The translations under genes and the position numbers were made by a program. Under the pieces are notes generated by a model. It had not been told where the DNA came from, ran no database searches, and worked only from the letters and a program-made list of their open reading frames with translations. From Nocardia iowensis (GTDB taxonomy: Bacteria > Actinomycetota > Actinomycetes > Mycobacteriales > Mycobacteriaceae): DNA of 64,000 bases. Shown here in pieces: positions 18,168 to 27,553 of the stretch (position 1 is the first letter of the stretch; each line of letters begins with the position of its first letter). The DNA lies in NCBI RefSeq assembly GCF_019222765.1, contig NZ_CP078145.1:4712001-4776000 (forward strand), in the 5' to 3' direction.

Positions 18168-20092
18168 CGAAAACCCAATTCGCCGATGCGCCCCTCGTCG
18201 GCGTGGACGAAATGACCACACCCAAGTGGATGACGGTGGATCAGCAGGTCGCCAACGCCGGACTGTGGCGAACCTTGCTGGCACTGCCCGCGGGTGCGCG
18301 TGTGGTAGTCGGCTTGGCCTGGCACGCCTCTCGACGATTGACCATCCTCACCGCTGTCCTCGCCGTCGCGGGTGGTTGCGCGACCGCGTTCGGCCTGCTG
18401 GCCACCGCCGACGCGCTGACCATGCTGCTCGCGCAAGGCCCGACACCACAGCGTGTGGTGTCCGCGTTGCCCGCGGTGGGGCTGGTCGTGGCGGCACTCG
18501 CCGCACGCGCCTTGATCGAAAGTGCCACCGCCACCGCGCAAGCCGTGCTGAAGCCCCGGGTCGAGCAGATAGCGCGGGACAAGGCGCACACCGCGATCGC
18601 GCGGGTCGACCTGATCGCCTTCGAGGACAGCGAATACGCGGACCTGATCCGGCAGGGCCTGCAACGCGGCATGGGCAGCATCGCCCGCTCGGTCGACGCG
18701 ATCACCAGCGTGTCCGGCGCGCTCATCCATGTCGGGGCCGCGGTGAGCACGGCGGCGGTGCTGCACCCCTTGCTCGCGCCGTTGGTGCTGTTGGCCGTCG
18801 TCCCCGATATGTGGGCTTCGGCGCGGGCGGCGAAGCTGTCCTACCAGTCTTACGTCCGGATGGTGAGCCGCCACCTGCGCACGGCCATCGCGAGCGAACT
18901 GTTGTCGGACCGGGACACCGCGGCCGAGCTACGGGCCGGTACCGCGGGCCCGGCCTTGCTCGCCGAGTATCGGCGGATCAGCGAGCAGATCACCGAGGAA
19001 ACCAGCCGGGTCGAATTGGCAAGGGCGCGGGTGCGTTTGGTGGGACGGACAATCGCGGGTGCCGGCATGGGGGTGGCCTTCGGCGTGCTGGGCCTGTTGC
19101 TCTACCTCGGCGCGCTGCCGCTGGCCATGGCGGGCACCGCGATCGTGGCGATGCGGATGGCCGCCGCCGCACTGTCGCAGACCATGGTCGGCGTCAACAG
19201 CCTCTACGAGAACATTCTGTACCTCGAGTTCTACACCAACCTGCTCACCCAAACCGAACAACGTACCCGCCCGCCATCAGCGACCCGCGCGCCCACCGAT
19301 CCACGCGAGATCACCCTGCGCTCAGTATCTTTCACCTATCCCGATCAGGACGAACCTGCCGTGCGCGAGGTGAACCTGACCATTCGCCGCGGCCAGGTCG
19401 TCGCGTTGGTCGGCGAGAACGGCTCGGGCAAGAGCACCGTCGCCAAGCTGATCACCGGCCTGTATCTGCCGACAGCAGGGCAGGTGCGCTGGGATGGCGT
19501 CGACCTGTCCACGGTCGATGAGCAGTCGATCTACCGGCACATCGCGATGGTCATGCAGGATCCGGCCCGCTGGCCGATGACGGCCCGGGACAATATCCGC
19601 ATCGGCCGGATCGAGCGCGTCGATCCGAACGACCTCGTGTTCGCGGCCGCGGCGCGGGAGTCCGGTGCGGACACGGTCATCGACGAGCTGCCCTACCGCG
19701 AGCGCACGGTCCTCTCTCGCCGATTCACCAAGGGCAGGGACCTCTCCGGCGGGCAGTGGCAGCGGATCAGCGTGGCACGCGGGCTCTACCGGGACGCGCC
19801 CATCCTGGTGGCCGACGAACCCACCGCGGCCATGGACGCCAGGGCCGAGCACGCGGTCTTCCAATCGCTGCAACACCTCAGCCGCGGCAACGGCCGAAGC
19901 GCGGGCAATCGCACCACGATCCTGATCACCCACCGGCTGGCCAACATTCGACATGCCGACAAGATCATCGTGATGGACCGCGGTCGCGTCATCGAAGAAG
20001 GCACCCATGCCGAACTCATGATGCTGGCCGGAACCTACGCCCACATGTTCGGCCTGCAAGCCGCCGCCTACCAGCTCGAGCCGAGCAACTGA
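18164..20092 (+). CDS. lanT: ABC exporter of the lanthipeptide cluster (fused TMD-NBD)
   Basis: 642 aa half-transporter. The N-terminal 340 residues hold the membrane domain. The ATPase domain has Walker A GENGSGKST (residues 417-425), Q-loop VMQDPARWP, signature LSGGQWQR (about 527) and Walker B ILVADEPTAAMD followed by ITHRL. It should work as a dimer at the cytoplasmic membrane. There is no N-terminal C39 peptidase domain, so leader removal must come from another protease, none of which is in the cluster. Divergent from the precursor operon. Start taken as ATG 18164, coupled to the mini-ORF; ATG 18212 is an alternative. Confidence 0.88.
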   Translation: MTKTQFADAPLVGVDEMTTPKWMTVDQQVANAGLWRTLLALPAGARVVVGLAWHASRRLTILTAVLAVAGGCATAFGLLATADALTMLLAQGPTPQRVVSALPAVGLVVAALAARALIESATATAQAVLKPRVEQIARDKAHTAIARVDLIAFEDSEYADLIRQGLQRGMGSIARSVDAITSVSGALIHVGAAVSTAAVLHPLLAPLVLLAVVPDMWASARAAKLSYQSYVRMVSRHLRTAIASELLSDRDTAAELRAGTAGPALLAEYRRISEQITEETSRVELARARVRLVGRTIAGAGMGVAFGVLGLLLYLGALPLAMAGTAIVAMRMAAAALSQTMVGVNSLYENILYLEFYTNLLTQTEQRTRPPSATRAPTDPREITLRSVSFTYPDQDEPAVREVNLTIRRGQVVALVGENGSGKSTVAKLITGLYLPTAGQVRWDGVDLSTVDEQSIYRHIAMVMQDPARWPMTARDNIRIGRIERVDPNDLVFAAAARESGADTVIDELPYRERTVLSRRFTKGRDLSGGQWQRISVARGLYRDAPILVADEPTAAMDARAEHAVFQSLQHLSRGNGRSAGNRTTILITHRLANIRHADKIIVMDRGRVIEEGTHAELMMLAGTYAHMFGLQAAAYQLEPSN

Positions 20093-20228
20093 GCCGCAGA
20101 CGTCCATTCCAGCCGACTGGACCGTCGGTCGGCGATACATTGAATAGGTCCCAGCCGAGCGCTGTGCGGCTCGGCGAGTTCGGAAAAGTGTTTCCGGATG
20201 TCCGGAGCACGGACGAAGGGGCTCTGTC

Positions 20229-22310
20229 ATGCAGCGTGACGAGACGATCCGGATTGCCGGGCGTCGGGCCAGGTCTTTCCTCGAACATGTTGTGGCAGTG
20301 TGCATTGCGCTGGTATTGCTGCTCGCCACGGGATGCACCGCGGGTTCCGACGACACGTCCTTCCACTTCGAGGTGACGGAAGGACTGAACCTCAACCACC
20401 TCACCCGCGACGGCGAGAGTGCGGCCCATCTGCTGCTGCGGTCCGGCCGAAACCTGCGCATCGTGGTGGCGTTCCCCGCCGGAAACAGCGGTGCCGGGCT
20501 CTGGTTCGAGCCACTGGCGACCTCGGCCGACTGGGTGCTCGACACCCCACCCGAGGCGCAGACCAGCAAGGATCCGCGCGGACGGCCGCTGCACGGAATC
20601 CGCTTCGAAGCCTCGATCGCGGCTCCGGAGGTGGCACTGAAGCGCGCCGTGCTGTCCAATGTCCGCGTCCTGCGCGACTACGACCAGTTCGGCTTCGTAC
20701 CCACCGAGATCCCGGTCGCCCCAACGACTTCGGACAATACCGTGACGTGGGCCAGGGACCGGCTGGACGGCGCGCCCGGTTACCGCCTGAGTCTCGATGT
20801 CCTCGACGGCACGGTGGCAGCCGGGCGAACGATCACCGCGGGCGCCGACGGCCGGATCAAGCTCCGCGTCACCGCCGCGACCGGCGATACCCCGCTGACA
20901 CCGCTGTCCGGGAGCGCCCTGCTGAACGGCCGCGAGCGACAGCTCGACAGCGCGAAGAACACGCTCACCTTCCTCAGCTACCGCGAGAAGTTCCTCGCCG
21001 GGTCGTGGCGGTTCAATACCTATTTCGGCCGCGACACGCTGATCTCGATGATGCTGCTGAAGCCGGTGCTGGCGCCCGACGCGCTCGAGGCGGGCATCCG
21101 CGCCGTCCTCGCCCGACTCGGTCCCGAAGGGCAGGTCGCCCATGAGGAGGCCCTGTCGGAATTCGCGATCCTCACCCACCAGCGAAAAAGCGGCACCCTC
21201 AGTGACACACCGATTCTCGACTACAGCATGATCGACGGGAACTACCTGCTGGCACCGGTTGTCGCCGCCTACCTGCTCGACGATCCGGCGGGAGCCGAGC
21301 GCGCGTCCGCCTATCTGAACTCCGACGCAGCGCCGCTCGACAAGACCACCGCGTCGATCGGCCAGGCATTGGTCCGCAATCTGCGGCTCGTCCTGTCGAC
21401 CACCGAGGCGTTCGCGCGCGATCCACGCTACGGAAACTTGATCGCGTTGCAGGAGGGGCGCGATGCCGGGCAATGGCGGGACAGTGGCATCGGGCTCGGC
21501 GGCGGCCGGTATCCCTATGACGTCAATGCCATCCTGGCCCCGGCCGCCCTGGAGGCGACCGCTCGGTTGCTCGACAATGGTGTGCTCGATCCTTTTCTGA
21601 ACTCCGACGACCGCATGGAACTGTCCTTTGCCGCCGCGGCGGCGAAAACGTGGCGCGCCGAAGCGCCACGCCTGTTCGCGGTGACCATCGACGGCGGGCA
21701 AGCCAAGGACGCCATCAGTGCCTACGCCGAAAAGCTCGGCGTACCAGCACAAGACGCGCTCGCGGCGGTCGACCAGGGACCGGTCACCTTTCCCGCTGTT
21801 TCGCTGGACGCCGCCGGCACGCCGATACCGATCGCGCATTCCGACGACACCTTCGACCTGTTGTTCGGTTCTCCCCCGCCCGAGGTGCTGGACACGCAGG
21901 TGAGCACGCTGTTCCGCCCGTTCCCCTTCGGACTCATGACCGGAGCCGGGCTGGTGGTCGCCAATCCCGTCTTCGCCGACCCCGGCCTCCAGGACCAGTT
22001 CACCAACCGCGACTATCACGGCACGGTGGTGTGGTCCTGGATGCAGGCCGCGCTGGCGAGCGGTCTCGCGCGCCAACTAGACCGCACCGATCTGCCCCAA
22101 CCCGTGCGCGACCGCCTCCGCACCGCACAACGCACCCTGTGGCAGGCGATCACCGCCGCCGAGCCGATGTCGAACTCGGAGCTGTGGAGTTGGCGTTTCG
22201 CGGACGGCCGCTACCAGGTCGCGCCCTATGGCGCCAACGAGGGGGACGTGACGGAATCCAATGCGGCACAACTGTGGAGCAGTGTGTACCTGGCCATCAC
22301 GCCGCCGTAG
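20229..22310 (+). CDS. Lipoprotein with glycogen-debranching/six-hairpin glycosidase-like domain
   Basis: 693 aa. The N-terminus has a basic region, a hydrophobic stretch ALVLLLATGC ending in a lipobox-like ATGC, so it is probably a lipoprotein on the outer face of the membrane. The central SWRFNTYFGRDTLISMMLL resembles the GRDT signature of debranching-enzyme-type alpha/alpha toroid glycosidases, with ILDYSMIDGNYLL and QWRDSGIGLGGGRYPYDVN later on. An extracellular alpha-glucan or glycoside hydrolase is a reasonable inference; the substrate is unknown. Its stop at 22308-22310 directly abuts the stop of the convergent LLM gene. Confidence 0.6.
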   Translation: MQRDETIRIAGRRARSFLEHVVAVCIALVLLLATGCTAGSDDTSFHFEVTEGLNLNHLTRDGESAAHLLLRSGRNLRIVVAFPAGNSGAGLWFEPLATSADWVLDTPPEAQTSKDPRGRPLHGIRFEASIAAPEVALKRAVLSNVRVLRDYDQFGFVPTEIPVAPTTSDNTVTWARDRLDGAPGYRLSLDVLDGTVAAGRTITAGADGRIKLRVTAATGDTPLTPLSGSALLNGRERQLDSAKNTLTFLSYREKFLAGSWRFNTYFGRDTLISMMLLKPVLAPDALEAGIRAVLARLGPEGQVAHEEALSEFAILTHQRKSGTLSDTPILDYSMIDGNYLLAPVVAAYLLDDPAGAERASAYLNSDAAPLDKTTASIGQALVRNLRLVLSTTEAFARDPRYGNLIALQEGRDAGQWRDSGIGLGGGRYPYDVNAILAPAALEATARLLDNGVLDPFLNSDDRMELSFAAAAAKTWRAEAPRLFAVTIDGGQAKDAISAYAEKLGVPAQDALAAVDQGPVTFPAVSLDAAGTPIPIAHSDDTFDLLFGSPPPEVLDTQVSTLFRPFPFGLMTGAGLVVANPVFADPGLQDQFTNRDYHGTVVWSWMQAALASGLARQLDRTDLPQPVRDRLRTAQRTLWQAITAAEPMSNSELWSWRFADGRYQVAPYGANEGDVTESNAAQLWSSVYLAITPP

Positions 22311-23324
22311 CTAGCCGACGGCAGGCTCGGGCGAAGCTGCGGCCATGGCCGCGCCGGTGAGCTCGACGGAGCGCACGCGATCCTCGATCTCGGTGGCGTG
22401 GTGGGCGAGGATCAGCTCGTCGGCGTGGCTGGAGGCGGCGAACTCATCCAGGTAGTCGCGCACTTCGGTGGGTGTCCCGGTGGCGGTGTACCGGGTCATC
22501 GAGGCGAGCTGGCGACCGTTGGGCGAGGCGAGGAACGCGTCGATCTCGGCGTCGGTGAAGTCGGCGCCCGCCGCACCCCGCTTGATCATCAGCCGGGCCC
22601 GGGCACGGTAGGCGATCGTCTGCTGCGCTGCCGCGTCCTCGGCGTTCTCGGCGGCGAAGACATTGACTCCCGCCATCACATACGGCTCGGCCAGTTGCTC
22701 CGAGGGCCGGAAGGTTTCCCGGTATACGGCGACCGCTTGGTGCAGCGCCTCGGGGGCGAAGTGCGACGCGAAGGCGTACGGCAGGCCGAGCTGCGCGGCA
22801 AGCTGCGCGCCGAACAGCGACGAACCCAGAATGTAGAGCGGCACAATCTCTTCCGCCCGCGGCACCGCCTGCACGCCCGGCACCCGCGAGTGCCCCGACA
22901 GATACCCCTGCAGTTCCAGCACATCCTGCGGGAAGGAATCCGCCGACGCGGGGTTACGGCGCAGCGCCAGCATCGTCTTCTGGTCGCTGCCCGGCGCCCG
23001 GCCGAGGCCGAGGTCGATCCGGCCGGGGAACAGCGTCGCCAAGGTGCCGAACTGTTCCGCGATCACCAGCGGCGAGTGGTTGGGCAGCATGATGCCGCCG
23101 GCGCCGAGCCGAATGGTGTCGGTCTGCGCTGCGACGTGACCGATGAGCACGCTGGTGGCACTCGATGCGATCGAGCGCATGTTGTGGTGCTCGGCGTACC
23201 AGACGCGGCGGTAACCGCTGCGTTCGGCGGCCCTGGCCAGTGCCACACTGTTGCGGAAACTGTCGCGCGCGGTCTGGCCGGGCGCGATCGTCGCCAGGTC
23301 GAGGATGGACAGAGCAGTCGGCAT
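22311..23324 (-). CDS. LLM-class flavin-dependent oxidoreductase (MsnO8-like)
   Basis: 337 aa, luciferase-like TIM barrel. Signatures are [15 protein letters not shown] at the N-terminus, [35 protein letters not shown] and [14 protein letters not shown], characteristic of single-subunit LLM oxidoreductases using FMN or F420. The substrate is unknown. The ATG at 23324 follows GAAAGG with 7-nt spacing; an upstream in-frame start at 23387 lies inside arsR. It begins 16 bp after the arsR stop, so the two form an operon with the regulator first. Confidence 0.87.
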   Translation of the reverse strand: MPTALSILDLATIAPGQTARDSFRNSVALARAAERSGYRRVWYAEHHNMRSIASSATSVLIGHVAAQTDTIRLGAGGIMLPNHSPLVIAEQFGTLATLFPGRIDLGLGRAPGSDQKTMLALRRNPASADSFPQDVLELQGYLSGHSRVPGVQAVPRAEEIVPLYILGSSLFGAQLAAQLGLPYAFASHFAPEALHQAVAVYRETFRPSEQLAEPYVMAGVNVFAAENAEDAAAQQTIAYRARARLMIKRGAAGADFTDAEIDAFLASPNGRQLASMTRYTATGTPTEVRDYLDEFAASSHADELILAHHATEIEDRVRSVELTGAAMAAASPEPAVG

Positions 23325-23340
23325 AAGAGTGCCTTTCAGG

Positions 23341-23643
23341 TCAGAGAACGCGGTGCAGTTGTTCGGTGAAGGCGCGGATGCGGGCATCGTCGCGGCGGTA
23401 GTAGGTCCACTGCCCGCGCCGAGTGGCGTTGAGGAAGCCGACGCGCTGCAGGATCGCCAGGTGCACCGACATGGTCGAGGCCGAGGTGCCTGCCTTCTGC
23501 TGGATGAGACCGACGCACACGCCGAGTTCGGCCGTCTCGTCGGCTCGTCCCGGGAAGTGCGCCTGCGGGTCCTTGAGCCACTCCAGGATGCGCAACCGGG
23601 TCTCGTTCGCCAGGGCCTTGCACTCGTCGAGCACGCTCACCAC
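23341..23643 (-). CDS. ArsR-family transcriptional regulator
   Basis: 100 aa, essentially only the winged helix-turn-helix: [17 protein letters not shown], then [19 protein letters not shown] and [15 protein letters not shown]. One Cys pair-like region ([11 protein letters not shown]) is present but there is no classical CxC metal site. It heads the operon with the LLM oxidoreductase and probably controls it through the palindrome 10 bp upstream. Consecutive GTG codons (23643, 23640) and another at 23634 make the exact start uncertain by a few residues. Confidence 0.85.
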   Translation of the reverse strand: MVSVLDECKALANETRLRILEWLKDPQAHFPGRADETAELGVCVGLIQQKAGTSASTMSVHLAILQRVGFLNATRRGQWTYYRRDDARIRAFTEQLHRVL

Positions 23644-23652
23644 CTTCGGTAT

Positions 23653-23668
23653 TTCGCTAATTAACGAA
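23653..23668. promoter_or_regulatory. ArsR operator candidate
   Basis: TTCGCTAATTAACGAA: a 16-bp palindrome with one mismatched pair and an AATT centre, just upstream of the arsR start. The TTCG(N8)CGAA shape is typical for ArsR/SmtB-type regulators. Its place suggests autorepression. Confidence 0.65.
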
Positions 23669-23783
23669 CTTACGCCTGGAGTGGTGGCAGGGCACCATGA
23701 CCCTGCTCACTCGTCCCCACACCGCTTCCGCCGCCCTGTGTAGCGCGCGGTGTGGCGTTTACATTCCAGTCGCCGACAAGCCG

Positions 23784-25235
23784 TCAGATCGGCAGACCGT
23801 CGCGCAGTCGGGTTGCCGCGGCGACGATGGCGCCCGCCTGGATCGCGACCAACCGATCCAGCGGAACCGACCGGCCAGGCGCGTTGCGCTCGATATCGGC
23901 GCTCCACCCCTCGAATATCGCGGCGACGCGCGTGCGTTCGGCGGCCAGTTCCGGCGACGGGTCCCGTCGCATTTCCTCATCGAGCAGGCGCAGCAGCATG
24001 CCGCCGCTGCGCAGGCGGTGCAGGCCGGTCCAGACGTACTCCTCGGTGAATACCTCACCGCGGGTCGCGGCACGCTCCTGATCGGCCGCCGCATCCTTTG
24101 CCGCGGCCAGATCCAGCAGGTCCGTCAGCCCGGCCCGCAGCGACCGTTCGAACGGACTGCGCCCGGTCGCCCGGTCGCCCAGCCGATCCAGCACTCCCGC
24201 CACGAGCTCGACGAGTTCCCGACATGCCGTTGCGGCGGCGCGCATTACGCTGCCGACGGAACGGTCGCTCGCCGCCGGGTCGGTGATCCGCGGATCACCC
24301 CACAGCGGTAATTCGATGACGAGTACCGCCGTCCCGTAGGCAGCCGAGTAGTCCCGGCTCCCACCGCCGCCGATCGACGGCACCGGGTCCACGCCGACCG
24401 CCACCAAGGCGTCGGCCATCTGCGCGAACGTCGGTAGCTCGAAAACGCCCGGCGCCCAGCTTTTCGCGCCGGGCGCGTCCGGCTCGCCTTGATACAGCGG
24501 CACATTCGCATCGGCGAGCAACCGCGTCAGCGTCGCGTAGTACTCGGCGTCACCGCCGGTGGTATAGAAGAAGCCGCCGCCGAAATCGCCGTTGTGCAGC
24601 GACGCGATCAGTGCGGGACGGGTGCGGTCGATAAGGGCCATCAGCGCCTTGGTCTCCGGAAGCGGCACACCGACTTCGGTGCCCTGCCAGGTGATCGGGA
24701 AACACCATTCCGGTTGTTCGGACCCCGCCGGGCGATAGAAGTCGCGGGCCACGGCGGTCCTGGTCATCGGTCCGGCGAACCACCCTTCGTTGAGTCGAGT
24801 CCCGTCCGGATCCACGCAGAGCACGAAATGCCAAGTGGCGCCGAGGGTGTCCATGTCGCCCCGAGTCAGCCGGTGCAGCAGATGCTGGATCGTCGCCATC
24901 CCGATGGGTTCGTTCGGGTGTGGATTGCCGAGCACGACAAGGTGCCGCTGTCCCGATCCGATCCGGACCTCGCGGATCGGATCGCCACCGCGGGAACGCC
25001 CGATCTCCTCGACGGTGACCACGTCCGGATGTGCGGCTGCCAACCCATCGACGAACCTGTTGAGCTCGTCGACCGTCGGGAACGAGTCCATCCGCTCCAC
25101 CGGCCCGACGATCTCGGCTACCTCATCCAGCACGCGCACCTTGTCCTCCTCGTCGCCGCGTCCACAGCCGGTCGACGCGGCAGCAACACCTGCGGCAATC
25201 AGGGCGAACAGTCTGCGTCTTGCCAGCTCGTGCAT
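23784..25235 (-). CDS. M14-family zinc carboxypeptidase, lipoprotein
   Basis: About 483 aa. The N-terminus ELARRRLFALIAAGVAAAST followed by GC has a twin-arginine-like charge cluster and a lipobox, so the protein is exported and lipid-anchored. The peptidase domain shows the zinc motif HPNE in VLGNPHPNEPIGMA, the third ligand in SLHNGDFGGGFFY and the substrate-carboxylate region CVDPDGTRLNEGWF. The last 150 residues are helical and unlike the catalytic domain. It is divergent from a TetR gene with a 32-bp palindrome between them. GTG 25238 immediately precedes the chosen ATG and is also possible. Confidence 0.85.
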   Translation of the reverse strand: MHELARRRLFALIAAGVAAASTGCGRGDEEDKVRVLDEVAEIVGPVERMDSFPTVDELNRFVDGLAAAHPDVVTVEEIGRSRGGDPIREVRIGSGQRHLVVLGNPHPNEPIGMATIQHLLHRLTRGDMDTLGATWHFVLCVDPDGTRLNEGWFAGPMTRTAVARDFYRPAGSEQPEWCFPITWQGTEVGVPLPETKALMALIDRTRPALIASLHNGDFGGGFFYTTGGDAEYYATLTRLLADANVPLYQGEPDAPGAKSWAPGVFELPTFAQMADALVAVGVDPVPSIGGGGSRDYSAAYGTAVLVIELPLWGDPRITDPAASDRSVGSVMRAAATACRELVELVAGVLDRLGDRATGRSPFERSLRAGLTDLLDLAAAKDAAADQERAATRGEVFTEEYVWTGLHRLRSGGMLLRLLDEEMRRDPSPELAAERTRVAAIFEGWSADIERNAPGRSVPLDRLVAIQAGAIVAAATRLRDGLPI

Positions 25236-25247
25236 CACGACTCTTTC

Positions 25248-25279
25248 GATAATCTGATTATTTCAATAATGAGATTATC
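25248..25279. promoter_or_regulatory. 32-bp palindromic operator between M14 peptidase and tetR
   Basis: GATAATCTGATTATT (25248-25262), TC, then AATAATGAGATTATC (25265-25279): 15-bp arms with a single mismatch. It fills most of the 52-bp gap between the divergent start codons, so a TetR dimer or dimer pair bound here would block both promoters. It is strikingly AT-rich against the surrounding sequence. Confidence 0.8.
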
Positions 25280-25287
25280 ATCAGGGG

Positions 25288-25893
25288 ATGAAGCGCGCAC
25301 AGATCCGGGAGAACAACCGGGAGGCCCTGATCACGGCGGCGATCACCGAGATCGCCGCCAACGGATATCAGTCGGCAAGACTCGGCGATGTCGCCGACCA
25401 GGCGGGTCTGACCACCGGCGCGATCTACTCGATCTTCGGCAGCAAACGAGCGCTGCTCATCGCCGCGATCCACCAGATGGTCGCGGAATATCACGACACC
25501 ATGCGCCCGCTGGCCGATCCCGCGCTGACGCTCGACGAAGTGCTGCGGGGCTACGCGGATGCGGTGCTCGATGCGACAGGAGACAGCCGCGCCCGGGAGT
25601 ACTTCGCCTTCGAACTGGAAACATTGGCCACCACACTGCGCGATCCGCAGCTGATGGCGGAGGTCGACGCGCAGGTGCCAAGCGGCCTGGAACTGCTGCG
25701 GACGCTACTCACCGATCGCGTGATCGACCCGCCCCACCACCGCGGCACTACCGCCGAACAAGCCGCCCGGCTGGCTCCGGCGGTACACGCCCTGGTGAAC
25801 GGCTTCGCCCACCGCGCCGTCATCGACCCCACCGAGGTGGACCGCGCCGACGTCATCGCCGCCCTTACCGCACTGAAGGCGCTCCTCGCCTGA
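25288..25893 (+). CDS. TetR-family transcriptional regulator
   Basis: 201 aa. The N-terminal DNA-binding domain reads REALITAAITEIAANGYQ, LGDVADQAGLTTGAIYSIFGSKRAL. The C-terminal helical ligand domain is about 140 residues, with YADAVLDATGDSRAREYFAFELE. The first gene right of the palindromic operator, it probably represses itself and the divergent M14 carboxypeptidase. The effector is unknown. It is convergent with a small DUF1059 gene. Confidence 0.9.
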   Translation: MKRAQIRENNREALITAAITEIAANGYQSARLGDVADQAGLTTGAIYSIFGSKRALLIAAIHQMVAEYHDTMRPLADPALTLDEVLRGYADAVLDATGDSRAREYFAFELETLATTLRDPQLMAEVDAQVPSGLELLRTLLTDRVIDPPHHRGTTAEQAARLAPAVHALVNGFAHRAVIDPTEVDRADVIAALTALKALLA

Positions 25894-25959
25894 TCACAGC
25901 GCGGACTATCGCCGTGCGGCCCACCACCTTCCGAGGCAGCGGGCCGCGCGGTTCGTGAA

Positions 25960-26106
25960 TCAATAAGCGATGAACAAGATTTCGTCGCGCGAGTAGTCGT
26001 GACCGGGGTGTTTCTCGGCCAGGTGAGCTTGGGTCTTCGCGACCAAGTCGTCCTCGTCGGTTCCGACGATGGCTTCTCCGCAGGGGCAGTTCAGGTTTCG
26101 CTTCAT
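25960..26106 (-). CDS. DUF1059 small protein
   Basis: 48 aa: MKRNLNCPCGEAIVG at the N-terminus, then an acidic helix and AHLAEKHPGHDYSRDEI. The CPCGE start and the later His-x-x-His-type residues match DUF1059, small proteins thought to bind metal through the CxC and histidines. The ribosome binding site AGGAAGG lies 7 nt before the ATG. Function is unknown. It is followed by, and convergent with, tetR. Confidence 0.82.
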   Translation of the reverse strand: MKRNLNCPCGEAIVGTDEDDLVAKTQAHLAEKHPGHDYSRDEILFIAY

Positions 26107-26133
26107 CAGCCGTCCTTCCTCTCGATGACGAGT

Positions 26134-27366
26134 CTAGGCGGGTGGTGCTATCGAACCGCTGCGCAACCCGGAGTCATCGCGGGGCGGCGCGGTGTGGATC
26201 TCGGGTGCGCTCGCCGGGGCGCGTTTCAGCCGATTCGGCGGCGGCTCGTCCTGACCGGCGATCGCCACGGCATTGCCGCCGCGTCGTTTCGCCCGATACA
26301 TCGCCGAATCGGAGCCGCGCAGCAGCCTGCGATAGGTGGTCTCGTTGTACGGGGTATCCCGGCGCGACGTGTCGAGGACCGCGACGCCGACGCTGGCGGT
26401 GATCCGCACCGGAAGCTCGGACATGGTCTCGATCGCCTCGCGCAGCCGCTCGCCGACGGTGGCGGCGTCCTCGCGCAGGCGCCCGACGACCACGAACTCC
26501 TCCCCGCCGGTGCGCGCGACGAGGGTATGCGGCTCGACGGCCGCGCGTATCCGTTGCGCCGTTCGGATCAGCACCTCGTCGCCGAACGCATGGCCGAAGC
26601 TGTCGTTGACGGCTTTGAACCGGTCCAGGTCGAGCGTCGCGACGTACACCGCCCGGCCCTGGCAGTGGCCGATGTGCGACGCCAGGTAGGAGTCCAGGCC
26701 GCGCCGGTTCAACAGCACGGTCAACGGATCGGACAAGGCGTCCATGCGCAGCAGCCAGTGGCAGAACTGCACGAACGGGAGAATCACGCCGACCACGACG
26801 AGCATGACCAGGATGACGGCAAGACCCAAGGCGAGATCTTCCGGCCGATGACCGGCATTCGTCTGCCCGGGGTCGGCCAGCGCGCCGCTGTACATCAACC
26901 ACGCCAACATAACGCTGGTCAGGAATGTCCACCCGACGTGTAACGCCAGCACCCGCGGTCCGTGAAACACGGTCACATAGCCGCCCATCGCCATCAACAG
27001 AAAGACGCCCAACACCCCGACCACGCGGTCGTGCACCAGCAGGTTGTTGGCGGTGGTGTCGATATCGAAAAGCACGATCCAGACGAGCGACTCGGTTTCG
27101 CGCGGCCACGGCAAAAACCACCAGCGCACCGTCCACGCCCCGGCGACAACGGCTTCGACGATGCCTTGTATTTCCCCCACCGGCCCGGCGACATCGCCCT
27201 GCGCGATCGAGGCGAGCACCGCGATCACCAGCATGACCAGCCCACCGGCGCCGAGCATGAACTTGAATCGGCCGAGCGCGCCATGGGAACCGAACGTTTC
27301 GACGAGACCGCGGTAATCGACCGGGTCTCGCCACCATGTTCGAAACATCGATCGATTATCGGCCAT
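26134..27366 (-). CDS. Membrane-bound diguanylate cyclase (GGDEF)
   Basis: 410 aa. The N-terminal half has six likely membrane segments, including FMLGAGGLVMLVIAVLASIA, ESLVWIVLFDI and LALGLAVILVMLVVVGVIL. The C-terminal half is a GGDEF domain with DPLTVLLNRRGLDSYL, LDLDRFKAVNDSFGHAFGDEVL and the active-site GGEEF at about 286-290, so it should make cyclic di-GMP from two GTP. No RxxD inhibitory site is seen five residues before GGEEF. A Pro-rich tail follows. No EAL domain or receptor is nearby. Confidence 0.9.
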   Translation of the reverse strand: MADNRSMFRTWWRDPVDYRGLVETFGSHGALGRFKFMLGAGGLVMLVIAVLASIAQGDVAGPVGEIQGIVEAVVAGAWTVRWWFLPWPRETESLVWIVLFDIDTTANNLLVHDRVVGVLGVFLLMAMGGYVTVFHGPRVLALHVGWTFLTSVMLAWLMYSGALADPGQTNAGHRPEDLALGLAVILVMLVVVGVILPFVQFCHWLLRMDALSDPLTVLLNRRGLDSYLASHIGHCQGRAVYVATLDLDRFKAVNDSFGHAFGDEVLIRTAQRIRAAVEPHTLVARTGGEEFVVVGRLREDAATVGERLREAIETMSELPVRITASVGVAVLDTSRRDTPYNETTYRRLLRGSDSAMYRAKRRGGNAVAIAGQDEPPPNRLKRAPASAPEIHTAPPRDDSGLRSGSIAPPA

Positions 27367-27395
27367 TCAGTTACCGCCCTCGAGTCGACAACGGA

Positions 27396-27411
27396 CCCGG
27401 GTGTACCCGGG
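27396..27411. promoter_or_regulatory. Palindrome upstream of the diguanylate cyclase
   Basis: CCCGGGT-GT-ACCCGGG, perfect 7-bp arms, 30 bp before the GGDEF start codon. It may be an operator or a small hairpin in the leader. The rest of the 187-bp gap to the CGNR gene shows no other structure I can support. Confidence 0.4.
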
Positions 27412-27553
27412 GATTACCCTGGTCATCCAACTTGGCGTGCTAATCGACGTTAAGGCGGTTTTTCATATTCTGCAATGTGAGATCAGCACACTATCCGTGT
27501 GGACAGCGACGGCCTATTCTCGTGGTGGATTTCCTCAAGCCGCGGCGGGTCGG

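Noticed and set aside
17936..18874. Upstream extension of the lanA2 frame to a 369-aa protein
   Set aside because: The leader identity with lanA1 and the ribosome binding site fix the start at 17935; the extension lies antisense to the exporter.
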